The translations under genes were made by a program, and so were the position numbers. From Acidobacteriota bacterium (GTDB lineage Bacteria > Acidobacteriota > Terriglobia > Terriglobales > Acidobacteriaceae), in assembly GCA_021780075.1 (NCBI GenBank), contig JAJXZL010000010.1, forward strand, positions 1 through 64,000: a stretch of 64,000 bases of DNA, read 5' to 3'. Shown here piece by piece: positions 27,923-38,890 of this stretch; within the stretch, counting starts at the first letter, position 1, and the number at the start of each line of letters is the position of its first letter. The notes under the pieces were generated by a model, which saw only the letters and a list, made by a program, of their open reading frames with translations, made no database searches and was not told the origin of the DNA.

Positions 27923-28579
27923 ATGCCCGGAACCGGTGCCTTGCTGTTGCTGGCTTTTGCCAGCCTGGTCGTAGTTGTTCTGCTCGTACTGCTCCAGTTG
28001 ACCCGCCTGGGATTTCTGGTGCGCTCCACCATCCCTGACCGCCCCCGGCGCCGCATGTTCATCGCCTCGGTGTCGTTTTTCATCACTTTTCTTGGCGTGC
28101 GACTGCTCGTCAGCCTGGTCATTCACAATCACGGTCCATTTGAGTGGGTAACCGTGCGCGGCCTCCACATCCACCACCTTGTGTGGGGCATCCTGATTCT
28201 GCTGCTGGTGGGCTACGGCTGGCTGCTGGACCTGGGACGGTCCCATTCGCCGCTTTCTATCTTCTTCAGCCGGCTGATGTCCGTAAGCTACGGCGTGGGC
28301 GCCGCGCTGACGCTGGACGAGTTTGCCCTGTGGCTCAACCTGGAGCCGGATGCCTACTGGTCCCGCACCGGGCGCCTCAGCATTGATGCCGTAATCCTAT
28401 TCGGCAGCATCCTGGCCGTGGGGGCATGGGGCGCGCCATTCTTTCGTGGGCTGCAGCGGATGTGGAGCAAGCGCAATCTCCTCCGCCCTGAGCCGGGAAC
28501 CCTCAGTTCCCCTATTCGCCGTGTGCGGTTGCTTCGTCCGCGTAGAGTTCGTCGACCAGGCCCGCATATCGCTCCTTGA
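27923..28579 (+). CDS. Multi-pass integral membrane protein of unknown function
   Basis: Several hydrophobic helices; conserved-looking polar motifs RGLHIHHLVWGI and LTLDEFALWLNLEPD; C-terminus overlaps the convergent acyl-CoA synthetase gene by 68 nt. Confidence 0.8.
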   Translation: MPGTGALLLLAFASLVVVVLLVLLQLTRLGFLVRSTIPDRPRRRMFIASVSFFITFLGVRLLVSLVIHNHGPFEWVTVRGLHIHHLVWGILILLLVGYGWLLDLGRSHSPLSIFFSRLMSVSYGVGAALTLDEFALWLNLEPDAYWSRTGRLSIDAVILFGSILAVGAWGAPFFRGLQRMWSKRNLLRPEPGTLSSPIRRVRLLRPRRVRRPGPHIAP

Positions 28580-30338
28580 TCACGCGCCGCTTCAGCTTCA
28601 TGGAGGGTGTCAACTCGCCGGATTCCTGCGTCCATTCTTCCGCCACCAGCCGGAACCGCTTGATGGTCTCAAAGTTGGCCAGGCTGCCGTTCACTTCGCG
28701 CACCAGTTCTCCATACTGCGCAACCACACGGCTGTCGGCGATCAGCGCTTCGCGTGAACCTGCCTCAATGTCATTGCGCCGCGCCCACTCCTCAAGCGCG
28801 GCAAAGTTGGGGGAAATCAGCGCAGAGATGAACTTGTGCTTGTCGCCGACCAGCGCTACCTGCCCCACAAGCAGACTGGTTTTCAGCTTGTTCTCAATGG
28901 GCTGAGGCGCCACAAGTTTGCCCCCGGAAGTCTTCAGCAGCTCCTTCTTGCGGTCGGTGATGTAGAGAAAGCCGTCCGCGTCCAGATGCGCAATATCGCC
29001 GGTGCGGAACCAGCCTTCCGCGTCGAAACACTCGGCGTTGGCGGCAGGCTTCTGCCAGTAGCCCACAAACACCGCCGGCCCTCTGACAAGCAGCTCGCCA
29101 TCTTCGGCAAATTTCAACTCCGCATTCGGCAGCGTCCGGCCTACAGAACCCATGCGTTGGCTCACGGGTGAGTTGAGGGCGATTACGGGCGAGGTCTCCG
29201 TCAGTCCGTAGCCCTCCCATACCGCGATTCCCGCCGACGCAAACCATTGCGCCGTTTCGATGCCCAGTGGCGCCCCGCCAGAGACGAAGACCTTGACCTG
29301 TCCCCCAAATGCCTCGCGCACTTTGCCATACACCAGCTTCCAGGCGATCTTCCATGCAAGAGAAGACGGCTGACCGCCGGCGTAGACCTTTTCCTGATGT
29401 CGCGCCCCCACCCGCAGCGCCCATGCCAGTATCCGCTTCTTGATGGGCGACAGCGATGCGCGCCGCTCCACCTCCTGGCGAATCTTCTCGTACACGCGCG
29501 GCACACCTACAAACACCGTAGGCCTGACCTCGCGCATCGCCGGCACCAACTTGTCGAACTGCGAGCAATATGCCACCTGCGCGCCGCATCCATACATCAC
29601 ATAGTCCAACGCGCGGGCTGTAATGTGCGAGAGCGGAAGAAATGAAATGCAGGCGTCCGACGGGCCAAAGGAAAATTCGCGGACGGCGAAGTTCTGGTTC
29701 GAGGCAATGTTGCCATGGGTAAGCATCACGCCCTTGGGCTCGCCGGTCGTCCCTGACGTATAGATGAGCGTGGCCAGATCCTTGGCTTCCGCTGACCGCA
29801 CGAGCGCGTCGAACACCAGATCGCGCTCAGCACCGCGCGCGTCGGCTCCGGACAGCACCTCGCTGAAGGCAATGGCGCCTTCCGGCGGCGCCGCCGAATC
29901 CATAATGAGAATCCGCTCCAGCTGCGTCTGCTCCCGCACGGCATTCAGCTTGTCAAACTGTTGACGCGTGGAAACAATCGCTATCCGGCAGCCTGCATCA
30001 TGCACCAGCACCGCAATTTGCTCGCCCGTAAGCGTTGGATAAATCGGCACATTCGCAGCGCCAATCGCCAGCGTGGCAAAATCGCTGACCGCCCACTCCC
30101 AGCGGTTCTCGCTGATCAGGGCGATGCGATCGCCTTTTTTTGCGCCCCAGCCGAGTAATACCTCGGCCAGCCGGCGCACACGCTGATAAATCTGGTCAGA
30201 GGAAATGGGCTGCCACTGGCCGAACTCATCCTGCCACAAAACGGCACGCGGGTTGGCTACAGCGGTTACGCGACAAAACAGGTCATTGATAGTGGAAAGA
30301 GGCGCGGTTGGTGTCATTTTGTTTGAACTGAACTGCAT
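28512..30338 (-). CDS. Long-chain fatty acid--CoA ligase (AMP-dependent synthetase)
   Basis: LIYTSGTTGEPKGVMLTH, VWEGYGLTETSPVIALN, RTGDIAHLDADGFLYITDRKKELLKTSGGK. Confidence 0.95.
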   Translation of the reverse strand: MQFSSNKMTPTAPLSTINDLFCRVTAVANPRAVLWQDEFGQWQPISSDQIYQRVRRLAEVLLGWGAKKGDRIALISENRWEWAVSDFATLAIGAANVPIYPTLTGEQIAVLVHDAGCRIAIVSTRQQFDKLNAVREQTQLERILIMDSAAPPEGAIAFSEVLSGADARGAERDLVFDALVRSAEAKDLATLIYTSGTTGEPKGVMLTHGNIASNQNFAVREFSFGPSDACISFLPLSHITARALDYVMYGCGAQVAYCSQFDKLVPAMREVRPTVFVGVPRVYEKIRQEVERRASLSPIKKRILAWALRVGARHQEKVYAGGQPSSLAWKIAWKLVYGKVREAFGGQVKVFVSGGAPLGIETAQWFASAGIAVWEGYGLTETSPVIALNSPVSQRMGSVGRTLPNAELKFAEDGELLVRGPAVFVGYWQKPAANAECFDAEGWFRTGDIAHLDADGFLYITDRKKELLKTSGGKLVAPQPIENKLKTSLLVGQVALVGDKHKFISALISPNFAALEEWARRNDIEAGSREALIADSRVVAQYGELVREVNGSLANFETIKRFRLVAEEWTQESGELTPSMKLKRRVIKERYAGLVDELYADEATAHGE

Positions 30339-30546
30339 CCCGATCAGGTTCGAATCACTGCAACGGAGAGTGTATCAGCGCGCAGCGAACATGGCGAACG
30401 CCAAGATCAACGGGTTGTTTTCCGCCCTCAGACGGGCAATTTCCCGCCCCAATCGCCAACCTCCCCATGGAGCGCGAAGAACACGCTGGAGCTCCCGCGC
30501 GTGTAGACCCGCCCGTCTTGCATCTCCGGATGCCCGGGAAACCGCA

Positions 30547-30585
30547 CTTGCATACTTATACACTTCTTTTGTATATTTATGCATA
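30547..30585. promoter_or_regulatory. Tandem ARG boxes overlapping a sigma70-like promoter upstream of argR
   Basis: Cores TGCATACTTATACA (30549-30562) and TGTATATTTATGCA (30570-30583), 21 bp apart start to start; overlapping TTGCAT (30548) - N18 - TATATT (30572). Confidence 0.75.
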
Positions 30586-30633
30586 CGCTGTTGCCCACCG
30601 GGAGCCGCGCTTTCGATTGAACCACGATAGGTT

Positions 30634-31098
30634 ATGAAATTCCAGAGACACAACGCGATACGGGAACTGGTGGCGCACTCGCTGGTTGCCAATCAGGACG
30701 AACTGCGCCGCAAACTGCGCCGCCGCGGCTTTGAGGTTACCCAGGCCACGCTCTCGCGCGACATCCACGAACTGCGCCTCTCCAAGGGGCCGGGCGGCTA
30801 TTCCCTGCCCAGCAGCAGCGGCAATGGCAACGGCGGAGCCGCCGTGACAGACGACGCACCGCCCTCGGTCGTCGAGATGATTGAAAGCTTTGGCCTTCGC
30901 GTACGGCAGGCTATGAATCAGGTGATTGTCAGCACGGTGATGGGCGGGGCGCAGCCGGTGGCCGCTGCCCTCGACCATGAAGCATGGCCCGAGGTGCTCG
31001 GCACCATTGCCGGCGACGACACAGTATTGGTGATCTGCTCCGACCCGCGCAGAGCAGCGGAAGCGGAAGCCCGGTTGAGGACGATGTTGGAGTCATGA
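30634..31098 (+). CDS. argR: Arginine repressor
   Basis: RELVAHSLVANQDELRRKLRRRGFEVTQATLSRDIHELRLSK...GTIAGDDTVLVI; first gene of the arg operon. Confidence 0.96.
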   Translation: MKFQRHNAIRELVAHSLVANQDELRRKLRRRGFEVTQATLSRDIHELRLSKGPGGYSLPSSSGNGNGGAAVTDDAPPSVVEMIESFGLRVRQAMNQVIVSTVMGGAQPVAAALDHEAWPEVLGTIAGDDTVLVICSDPRRAAEAEARLRTMLES

Positions 31099-32162
31099 AG
31101 CAAACGGTACAGACCGCAGTTATGGGAGTCACAGGCTACGCAGGCGCGGAACTGGCGCGCCTGCTGCTGCATCATCCCCGCCTCAAAGGGACACCACCGA
31201 TCTTTGCAGGCCGCCTGGACGAGAAGGATGCGGCGCGCGGCGGTGTCCCGCTCACTGAGATTCACCCCCAACTGGCCGGCAACAGCGGCAGCGGCGACCT
31301 GAAGCTTGAACAGTTTTCCTGGGAATTGCTGGCCGAGCGCGGCGTGGACGTACTGTTCCTCGCAACCCCGCACGAACAGTCGCGCGAGTGGGTTCCAGAA
31401 GCCCTCGCCCGCGGTATGCGCGTGATTGACCTGAGCGGCGCATGGCGCCTGACCCAGGCAGCCAACCGCGCAATTTATGCATTCAAAGACGACGGCTCGG
31501 AGCACGCTGCGGCAACGCAGGCCAGGGCTGTCTACGGAATGCCGGAGTTGCATCGGGCTGAAATTGCCTCGGCGCGCCTGGTGGCCAATCCAGGCTGCTA
31601 CTCCACTTCCATCATTCTTCCTCTGCGGCCGCTGGTGGCTTCGGGGATCGTTGACTTGACCTGCGGCATCGTTGCCGACGCCAAGAGCGGAGTGAGCGGC
31701 GCGGGCAAGGCGCCAACCGCAAAGACGCACTACATGTATGCAGCGGACAACCTTTCGGCATACGGCGTCTTCACGCATCGCCACACTGGCGAATTGCTGG
31801 AGCAGATCGGTCTCGATGCCAATCAGATTGTCTTCACGCCCCACCTGCTGCCGATTCCGCGCGGCATTTTGTCCACGATCTACGTGCGCTTCAACGAGCC
31901 GCAAACGCGGGCGAGCATCGGGCGTGTGTACCACGACTTTTTTGCCGGAAGCCCGATGGTGCGCCTCTACGACAGTGCGCTCCCACAGATTCAGTATTCA
32001 GTCAGAACAAATTACTCTGACATTGGCTTCCAGCTTTCCGCCGATGGCCACCGCGCCGTCATCGTCAGTTGCCTCGATAATCTATTAAAGGGCGCGTCCG
32101 GACAGGCCGTGCAAAACCTGAACATCATGCTCGGCTGGGGCGAGGCGGAGGGGCTCGAATGA
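31095..32162 (+). CDS. argC: N-acetyl-gamma-glutamyl-phosphate reductase
   Basis: AVMGVTGYAGAELARLLLHHP, VANPGCYSTSIILPLRPL, GVSGAGKAPT; ATGA overlap with argR. Confidence 0.96.
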   Translation: MKQTVQTAVMGVTGYAGAELARLLLHHPRLKGTPPIFAGRLDEKDAARGGVPLTEIHPQLAGNSGSGDLKLEQFSWELLAERGVDVLFLATPHEQSREWVPEALARGMRVIDLSGAWRLTQAANRAIYAFKDDGSEHAAATQARAVYGMPELHRAEIASARLVANPGCYSTSIILPLRPLVASGIVDLTCGIVADAKSGVSGAGKAPTAKTHYMYAADNLSAYGVFTHRHTGELLEQIGLDANQIVFTPHLLPIPRGILSTIYVRFNEPQTRASIGRVYHDFFAGSPMVRLYDSALPQIQYSVRTNYSDIGFQLSADGHRAVIVSCLDNLLKGASGQAVQNLNIMLGWGEAEGLE

Positions 32163-32941
32163 AGTACGTTGTCAAACTGGGTGGAGCGGGCCTCGAGTCT
32201 CCCGCATTGCTTGAAGGCTGCACACGCGCCATCGCCGAGCTTGTGCGCGACGGCAATCAGGTAGCCGTCGTCCACGGCGGCGGAGTGCAGTTAACGCGCA
32301 CACTCAAGGCCCTCGGCAAGCAAAGCGAATTCATCAATGGCCTTAGAATCACCGACGCGGAGACGCGCGACGTAGCTCTCATGGTGCTTGCCGGCAAGGT
32401 GAACAAAGGGCTGGTGGCATCTCTCGGCTCGCTGGGACAGCCCGCCGTCGGGCTTTCCGGCGGTGATGGTCTCCTCTTTCGCGCGCGCAAGAAGCGCACC
32501 GCGCCGGATCTCGGATACGTCGGCGAAATTGCATCCAGCGACCCACGCTGGATTGAAGCCATCTGGCAGTTGAACGGTGTTCCCGTCATCTCCTCGATGG
32601 CCCTGGGCTTTGACGGCCAGTACTACAACGTGAACGCTGACGAAATGGCAGCCGCCTGCGCCATTGCATGCCGCGCCGATGCCCTCGTCTTTCTCACGGA
32701 TGTACCCGGCGTCAAAGGCGCGAATGGCGAGGTACTGCGATGGCTCAGCATCGATCAGATCGCCGAGATGGCGCAAAGCGCCGTCATTACGGGCGGTATG
32801 TTGCCCAAGCTCAACGCATGTCGCGAGGCGCTTTTAAACGGCGTCAAGCGCGTAAGAATTCTGCCCGCCGAGGCTGCCGCTTCTTTGCCAGACCTGTGCA
32901 GCTCTCGCGTAGCCCACGGCACTGAAGTGATGGTGGCCTGA
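32159..32941 (+). CDS. argB: Acetylglutamate kinase
   Basis: MKYVVKLGGAGLE, VVHGGGVQLTRTLKALG, NADEMAAACAIACRADALVFLTDVPGV, ITGGMLPKLNAC. Confidence 0.96.
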   Translation: MKYVVKLGGAGLESPALLEGCTRAIAELVRDGNQVAVVHGGGVQLTRTLKALGKQSEFINGLRITDAETRDVALMVLAGKVNKGLVASLGSLGQPAVGLSGGDGLLFRARKKRTAPDLGYVGEIASSDPRWIEAIWQLNGVPVISSMALGFDGQYYNVNADEMAAACAIACRADALVFLTDVPGVKGANGEVLRWLSIDQIAEMAQSAVITGGMLPKLNACREALLNGVKRVRILPAEAAASLPDLCSSRVAHGTEVMVA

Positions 32942-32953
32942 GGAGAAATTCCA

Positions 32954-34210
32954 GTGACGAAACTCGATCAAATTCGCGCCGTCGAATCACGGCTTCTGCT
33001 TTCCACGTACGAGCGCAACCCCATCCTCTTTGTTGGTGGCAAGGGCGTGCATCTTATTGATGAGCAGGGCGACCAATATCTCGACCTGTTGAGCGGCATT
33101 GGCGTAAACGCCCTCGGATACGGCCATCCCGCGATTGAAGAAGCAATCGCCCGCCAGAGCCGCGCACTGATCCATACATCCAATCTCTACTTTCATGAGG
33201 GGCAGGCGGAGTTAGCCCAGCTCCTCACCGAGCGCACCGGCCTTGACCGCGTCTTCTTTGCGAATACTGGCACCGAGGCTTGGGAGGGCGCGCTGAAACT
33301 GGCGCGTGCGCACGCGGGACTGCTGCGCAGCGAGGGCAAACAGATCGGAACAAAGTTTCTCGCTCTTGAGCAGAGCTTTCACGGTCGCACCTACGGCTCG
33401 ATGTCAACGACCTACAAGGCCAAGTATCGCGAACCGTTCGCGCCGGTTGTTCCCGGCGTCGAGTTCGTCCGCTTCAATGATGTTGCCGACCTGCGCGCGA
33501 AGTTTTCCAACGAAGTCTGCGCAATCCTCGTTGAAGCCATTCAGGGCGAGGGCGGCATTCGTCCCCTCTCGCAGGAGTTTTTCGCCGAAGCGCGTGCGCT
33601 TGCCACTTCCACCGGGGCGCTGCTCATCGTGGATGAAATCCAGGCCGGCATGGGCCGCACGGGCAAGTGGTGCGGCTATCAGCACTACGGCATTCAGCCG
33701 GACGTGACCACGCTTGCCAAGCCTCTGGCCGGCGGAATTCCCCTCGGCGCTATCCTCTGCACCGAGGAAGCGGCGCGCGCAATCCATGCCGGCATGCACG
33801 GAACCACCTTTGGTGGAGGACCGCTGGCATGCGCTGTTGCTCTCGCCGTAATCAACACAATTGAAAAGGACGGCCTGCTCGCCAACGCATCGGAAGTCGG
33901 CGGCTACTTCCTTGCACAACTTCGTTCGCTTGCGGCGCGTCATGACGCGATCATCGACGTTCGCGGCAAGGGGCTGATGGTCGCCGCCGAACTCGACTCG
34001 GCAGATCTGGCAAAACTGGTTGTCGCTGAGATGCTCAAGCGGCGCATTCTTATCAACTGCACCAGCGACACTGTGTTGCGCTTTCTGCCGCCGTTCATCC
34101 TTGAACGCTCACACGTAGACGCAGCGATTGCTGCGCTGGATGAAATTCTTACCGAACATGCTGCCGCCTTTAGCGGCACGCAGATTGCCCGCACTGCAGG
34201 AGGACAATAA
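32954..34210 (+). CDS. argD: Acetylornithine aminotransferase
   Basis: Class-III PLP fold: YLDLLSGIGVNALGYGHP, FFANTGTEAWEGALKLAR, LLIVDEIQAGMGRTGKW, TLAKPLAGGIPLGA; GTG start. Confidence 0.95.
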   Translation: MTKLDQIRAVESRLLLSTYERNPILFVGGKGVHLIDEQGDQYLDLLSGIGVNALGYGHPAIEEAIARQSRALIHTSNLYFHEGQAELAQLLTERTGLDRVFFANTGTEAWEGALKLARAHAGLLRSEGKQIGTKFLALEQSFHGRTYGSMSTTYKAKYREPFAPVVPGVEFVRFNDVADLRAKFSNEVCAILVEAIQGEGGIRPLSQEFFAEARALATSTGALLIVDEIQAGMGRTGKWCGYQHYGIQPDVTTLAKPLAGGIPLGAILCTEEAARAIHAGMHGTTFGGGPLACAVALAVINTIEKDGLLANASEVGGYFLAQLRSLAARHDAIIDVRGKGLMVAAELDSADLAKLVVAEMLKRRILINCTSDTVLRFLPPFILERSHVDAAIAALDEILTEHAAAFSGTQIARTAGGQ

Positions 34211-34211
34211 C

Positions 34212-35258
34212 GTGGCTAGCAGAGCAACCATCGAAAATCGGGAGGCCGCAATTCCCGTGCAGAAAGATCCTGACATTCTCGCCGCAGCGGTTCGTTTGGC
34301 TGGCGAAGACCTGTGTTCCATTGCAGACTTGTCCAGCGCTGAAGTGCGCGCGATACTCAAGCTTGCCCACGACGTAAAGCGCAACCCGCGCGAATATCGT
34401 CATGCGCTCGACGCCAAACAAATGGTGCTGATGTTTGAGAAGGCCAGCCTGCGCACACGTCTCAGCTTTGAGGCGGGCATCAACGCCATGGGCGGCAATG
34501 CGATCTTTGTGGATCAGACCAACTCGCCGCTCGGCGAACGCGAAGCCATTGCCGATGTAGCGCGCAACGTGGAGCGCTGGGTTGACGTAATCGTGCTGCG
34601 CACCTACGCGCATGACACCATCACCGAGATGGCCGCCAACTCGCGCGTTCCGGTCATCAATGCGCTCTCCGACTTTGAGCATCCCTGCCAGGCGCTGGCG
34701 GACTTCATGACGATTGAGGAACGCTTTGGCACCGCGGCTGGAATCAACTTTACCTACGTGGGCGACGGAAACAATGTGTGCCATTCACTGATGCTCACCG
34801 GCGCGCAACTGGGCGCCAACGTCACTGTCGCAACGCCGCGCGGTTACTCGCCCGACATTGAGATCGTAACGCTGGCTCGCGACATTGCGCAGGCCAACGG
34901 CTGCGAGGTGCGCCTGATGCAGGACCCGCAGGCCGCCGTGGAAGGAGCCGATGCCGTCTACACCGATGTATGCGTCAGCATGGGCTTCGAGCATGAATCC
35001 ACCAAGCGCGCGCCCATCTTCAGGCCGTTTCAGGTGAATGAGGCGTTGATGCAGAAAGCCTCTCCACATGCTGTCTTCATGCACTGCCTGCCCGCGCGAC
35101 GCAATGCTGAGGTTACGGATGCCGTGCTTGACGGGCCGCAATCCATCGTCTTCGATCAGGCTGAAAATCGTATGCACGCGCAGAAGGCGTTGTTGCTCTT
35201 GCTGCTCGGCGGGTTGGCGAATACGGCGAGTTTCCGCAACGAGCAGAACCTCGCTTAG
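34212..35258 (+). CDS. argF: Ornithine carbamoyltransferase
   Basis: FEKASLRTRLSFEAGINAMGG, FEHPCQALADFMTI, YTDVCVSMGFE, HCLPARRNAEVTD; GTG start 1 nt after argD stop. Confidence 0.95.
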   Translation: MASRATIENREAAIPVQKDPDILAAAVRLAGEDLCSIADLSSAEVRAILKLAHDVKRNPREYRHALDAKQMVLMFEKASLRTRLSFEAGINAMGGNAIFVDQTNSPLGEREAIADVARNVERWVDVIVLRTYAHDTITEMAANSRVPVINALSDFEHPCQALADFMTIEERFGTAAGINFTYVGDGNNVCHSLMLTGAQLGANVTVATPRGYSPDIEIVTLARDIAQANGCEVRLMQDPQAAVEGADAVYTDVCVSMGFEHESTKRAPIFRPFQVNEALMQKASPHAVFMHCLPARRNAEVTDAVLDGPQSIVFDQAENRMHAQKALLLLLLGGLANTASFRNEQNLA

Positions 35259-35320
35259 CGCTACACGCACACGCCGCCTTCATCAATGCGATTTTTTCAA
35301 GCCGGAAGGAGGGTCTAGTT

Positions 35321-35416
35321 ATGGCAAAGAAAGTTGTCCAGGCATGTTTGCGAGGCCTCAACACCTTCGCCATTGTTCCCTCGATCATCGCCTGCAAATG
35401 GCAATCTGGAAGCTAA
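35321..35416 (+). CDS. Candidate 31-aa small ORF between argF and argG
   Basis: MAKKVVQACLRGLNTFAIVPSIIACKWQSGS; preceded by SD-like GGAAGGAGGG 8 nt upstream of ATG; below the length cutoff of the ORF track. Confidence 0.4.
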   Translation: MAKKVVQACLRGLNTFAIVPSIIACKWQSGS

Positions 35417-35434
35417 CGGTTCACTACTCTTTGA

Positions 35435-36787
<1,353 letters not shown>

Positions 36788-36939
36788 CATGCGGTACGCT
36801 GAACAGCCATTGGTGAGAACTCGTTTTCTTCAAGCGCGAGATCTTCGTTGCGCCGTAAACATGAAGCGGTCGGCGCAGCTTTCGCCGCTGATAGTTATTT
36901 CTTCGAGAGTCTCAACTTTTGCCACAGGCCAACAAAGCA

Positions 36940-38382
36940 ATGTCTAGCGAACAACAATCCGGGATGATGAAGATGTGGTCCGGCCGCTTTCGCGAGCCGC
37001 TTGATGCGGATTTCGAAGAGTGGCAACGCTCCATCACTTTTGACTGGCGGCTTCTCAACGAGGAGACAGCCGCCAGCAAGGCTCATGCCTCTGCATTGGC
37101 TGCCGCCGGCGTTCTCACTTCGCACGAGCTTGAGGTGCTGCGCTCCGCGCTCGATGCCATCGCAGGCCAACACTCCTCTGATGAGGGCAAGGCCGAGGTG
37201 CGCAATCATTCTGCAGCGGAAGACATTCATCATTTCGTTGAGCTTTCGCTCGTCAAGCTCGTCGGGCCGCTTGGCCTAAAGCTTCACACCGGACGCAGCC
37301 GCAATGAGCAGATTGCTACCGACCTGCGCCTCTATGTGCGCGGGCAAATTGCGCTCGTTATCGAGTCACTCGCCGCATGGGCCGGCGCGCTCGTCAAGCA
37401 GGCGCACGCAGCGGGCGATGCCGTAATGCCCAGCTACACACACCTGCAACGCGCTGAGCCTGTGCTTGTGGCTCACTGGCTGCTGGCCTATGTTGAGATG
37501 GCGCTTCGCGATGCATCTCGCCTGCAAGATTGCGCGGCGCGGCTCAACTACTGCCCGCTTGGCTCCGGAGCCGTCGCGGGCGCGACGCTCGCGCTGGACC
37601 GCACCATCGCCGCGCGCGAACTTGGCTTCACTGCGCCCACAGCCAACTCGATGGACGCCACAAGCGACCGCGACTTCGTTCTCGAATACCTGCAGGCGCT
37701 CACGTTGATCGGTCTTCATCTCAGCCGCTTTGCCGAGGAAATCACTCTCTTCGCAACCGCGGAGTTTGGGTTTGTCGCGCTGCCGGAAGCATTTTCCACC
37801 GGATCAAGCGCCATGCCGCAGAAGAAGAATCCCGACCTGACGGAACTGATTCGCGCAAAAGTGGGCCGCATCAACGGAGCAGCGCAGGCGGTCACGATGC
37901 AGTTGAAGGGCCTGCCACTGGCCTACAATAAAGACATGCAGGAGACGCAGGAGCCAGCATTTCAGGTTGATTTTGTGCCGCGCATGATTGCGCTGGTGGC
38001 ACGATTCACCGCTGCGCTCCAGTTTAATGCGGAGCGCATGAATTCTGCTGCGCAATCCGGCTATCTGAATGCGATGGCAGCGGCCACATATCTGGTTCAC
38101 AAAGGTGTTCCCTTCCGCACTGCTCACGAGAAGATTGGTAACGCCGTGCGCTACGCAATCGAGAAAGGCGTGGAACTCGGCGCTCTGACGCTTGATGAAC
38201 TGCATCAATTCGGAGACGAGTTTGGCGAAGATTTCTTCCCCGCCGTCACGCTCGCCGCCACGCTCGATTGCCACAACGTCATCGGAGGAACTGCTCGCAC
38301 GCGTGTCAGCACGGCCCTTGCTGCCGCAACCGAACGGATCGCTGCGCTCAGCGCCCGGGAGGCCACGCATGCTGGTGCGTAA
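36940..38382 (+). CDS. argH: Argininosuccinate lyase
   Basis: MWSGRFREPLDADFEEWQRSI, LHTGRSRNEQIATDLRLY, GSSAMPQKKNPDLTELIR. Confidence 0.96.
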   Translation: MSSEQQSGMMKMWSGRFREPLDADFEEWQRSITFDWRLLNEETAASKAHASALAAAGVLTSHELEVLRSALDAIAGQHSSDEGKAEVRNHSAAEDIHHFVELSLVKLVGPLGLKLHTGRSRNEQIATDLRLYVRGQIALVIESLAAWAGALVKQAHAAGDAVMPSYTHLQRAEPVLVAHWLLAYVEMALRDASRLQDCAARLNYCPLGSGAVAGATLALDRTIAARELGFTAPTANSMDATSDRDFVLEYLQALTLIGLHLSRFAEEITLFATAEFGFVALPEAFSTGSSAMPQKKNPDLTELIRAKVGRINGAAQAVTMQLKGLPLAYNKDMQETQEPAFQVDFVPRMIALVARFTAALQFNAERMNSAAQSGYLNAMAAATYLVHKGVPFRTAHEKIGNAVRYAIEKGVELGALTLDELHQFGDEFGEDFFPAVTLAATLDCHNVIGGTARTRVSTALAAATERIAALSAREATHAGA

Positions 38383-38890
38383 GGCGCGCCTTCAGGACGC
38401 CTCGAACGTTTACGACCTGGTCAACTCGCTCTCAGGCGACGGCACCTTGCTGAAGCGCGCCTTCGCGGAAATCTGCGAGAACATTCGCGATTTCACTATT
38501 GCCGAGTCCGACAGCGGTGTCTTCCTCGGCTGCGGCGCCTTGCATCTGTATGGGCCGCATCTCTCTGAGGTGCGCTCCATCGTTGTAAAACCTGAAGCCA
38601 AGGGGCAGGGCGCAGGCGGCCGTCTTCTCGCCGCCCTCATCGAGGAGGCCGAAGAGCACGGCATTCAGTCCGTATGTCTCTTCACGCGCATCCCCGACTT
38701 CTTTTTCAAATTTGGATTCCGCACAGTAGAAGATAAATCAGAGCTGCCAGACAAGATCTTCAAGGATTGCCAAAGCTGTCCGCGCCTCCACCGCTGTGAT
38801 GAAGTGGCCATGGTGCGTGGCCGCATTCCGCGCATCTCCATCCTCGGCCCGCGCATTGAAGCGCAGCAACTCGTCCGCCTTTCAGGCTAG
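38369..38890 (+). CDS. argA: Short-form N-acetylglutamate synthase-like GNAT acetyltransferase
   Basis: MLVRKARLQDASNVYDLVN...LSEVRSIVVKPEAKGQGAGGRLLAALIEEAEEHGIQSVCLFTRIPDFFFKFGFRTVEDKSELPDKIFKDCQSCPRLHRCDEVAMV; overlaps argH by 14 nt. Confidence 0.85.
   Translation: MLVRKARLQDASNVYDLVNSLSGDGTLLKRAFAEICENIRDFTIAESDSGVFLGCGALHLYGPHLSEVRSIVVKPEAKGQGAGGRLLAALIEEAEEHGIQSVCLFTRIPDFFFKFGFRTVEDKSELPDKIFKDCQSCPRLHRCDEVAMVRGRIPRISILGPRIEAQQLVRLSG

Noticed and set aside
36789-36947. Possible 52-aa ORF between argG and argH
   Set aside because: Overlaps the argH start, has no convincing SD and continues a longer spurious frame through argG.
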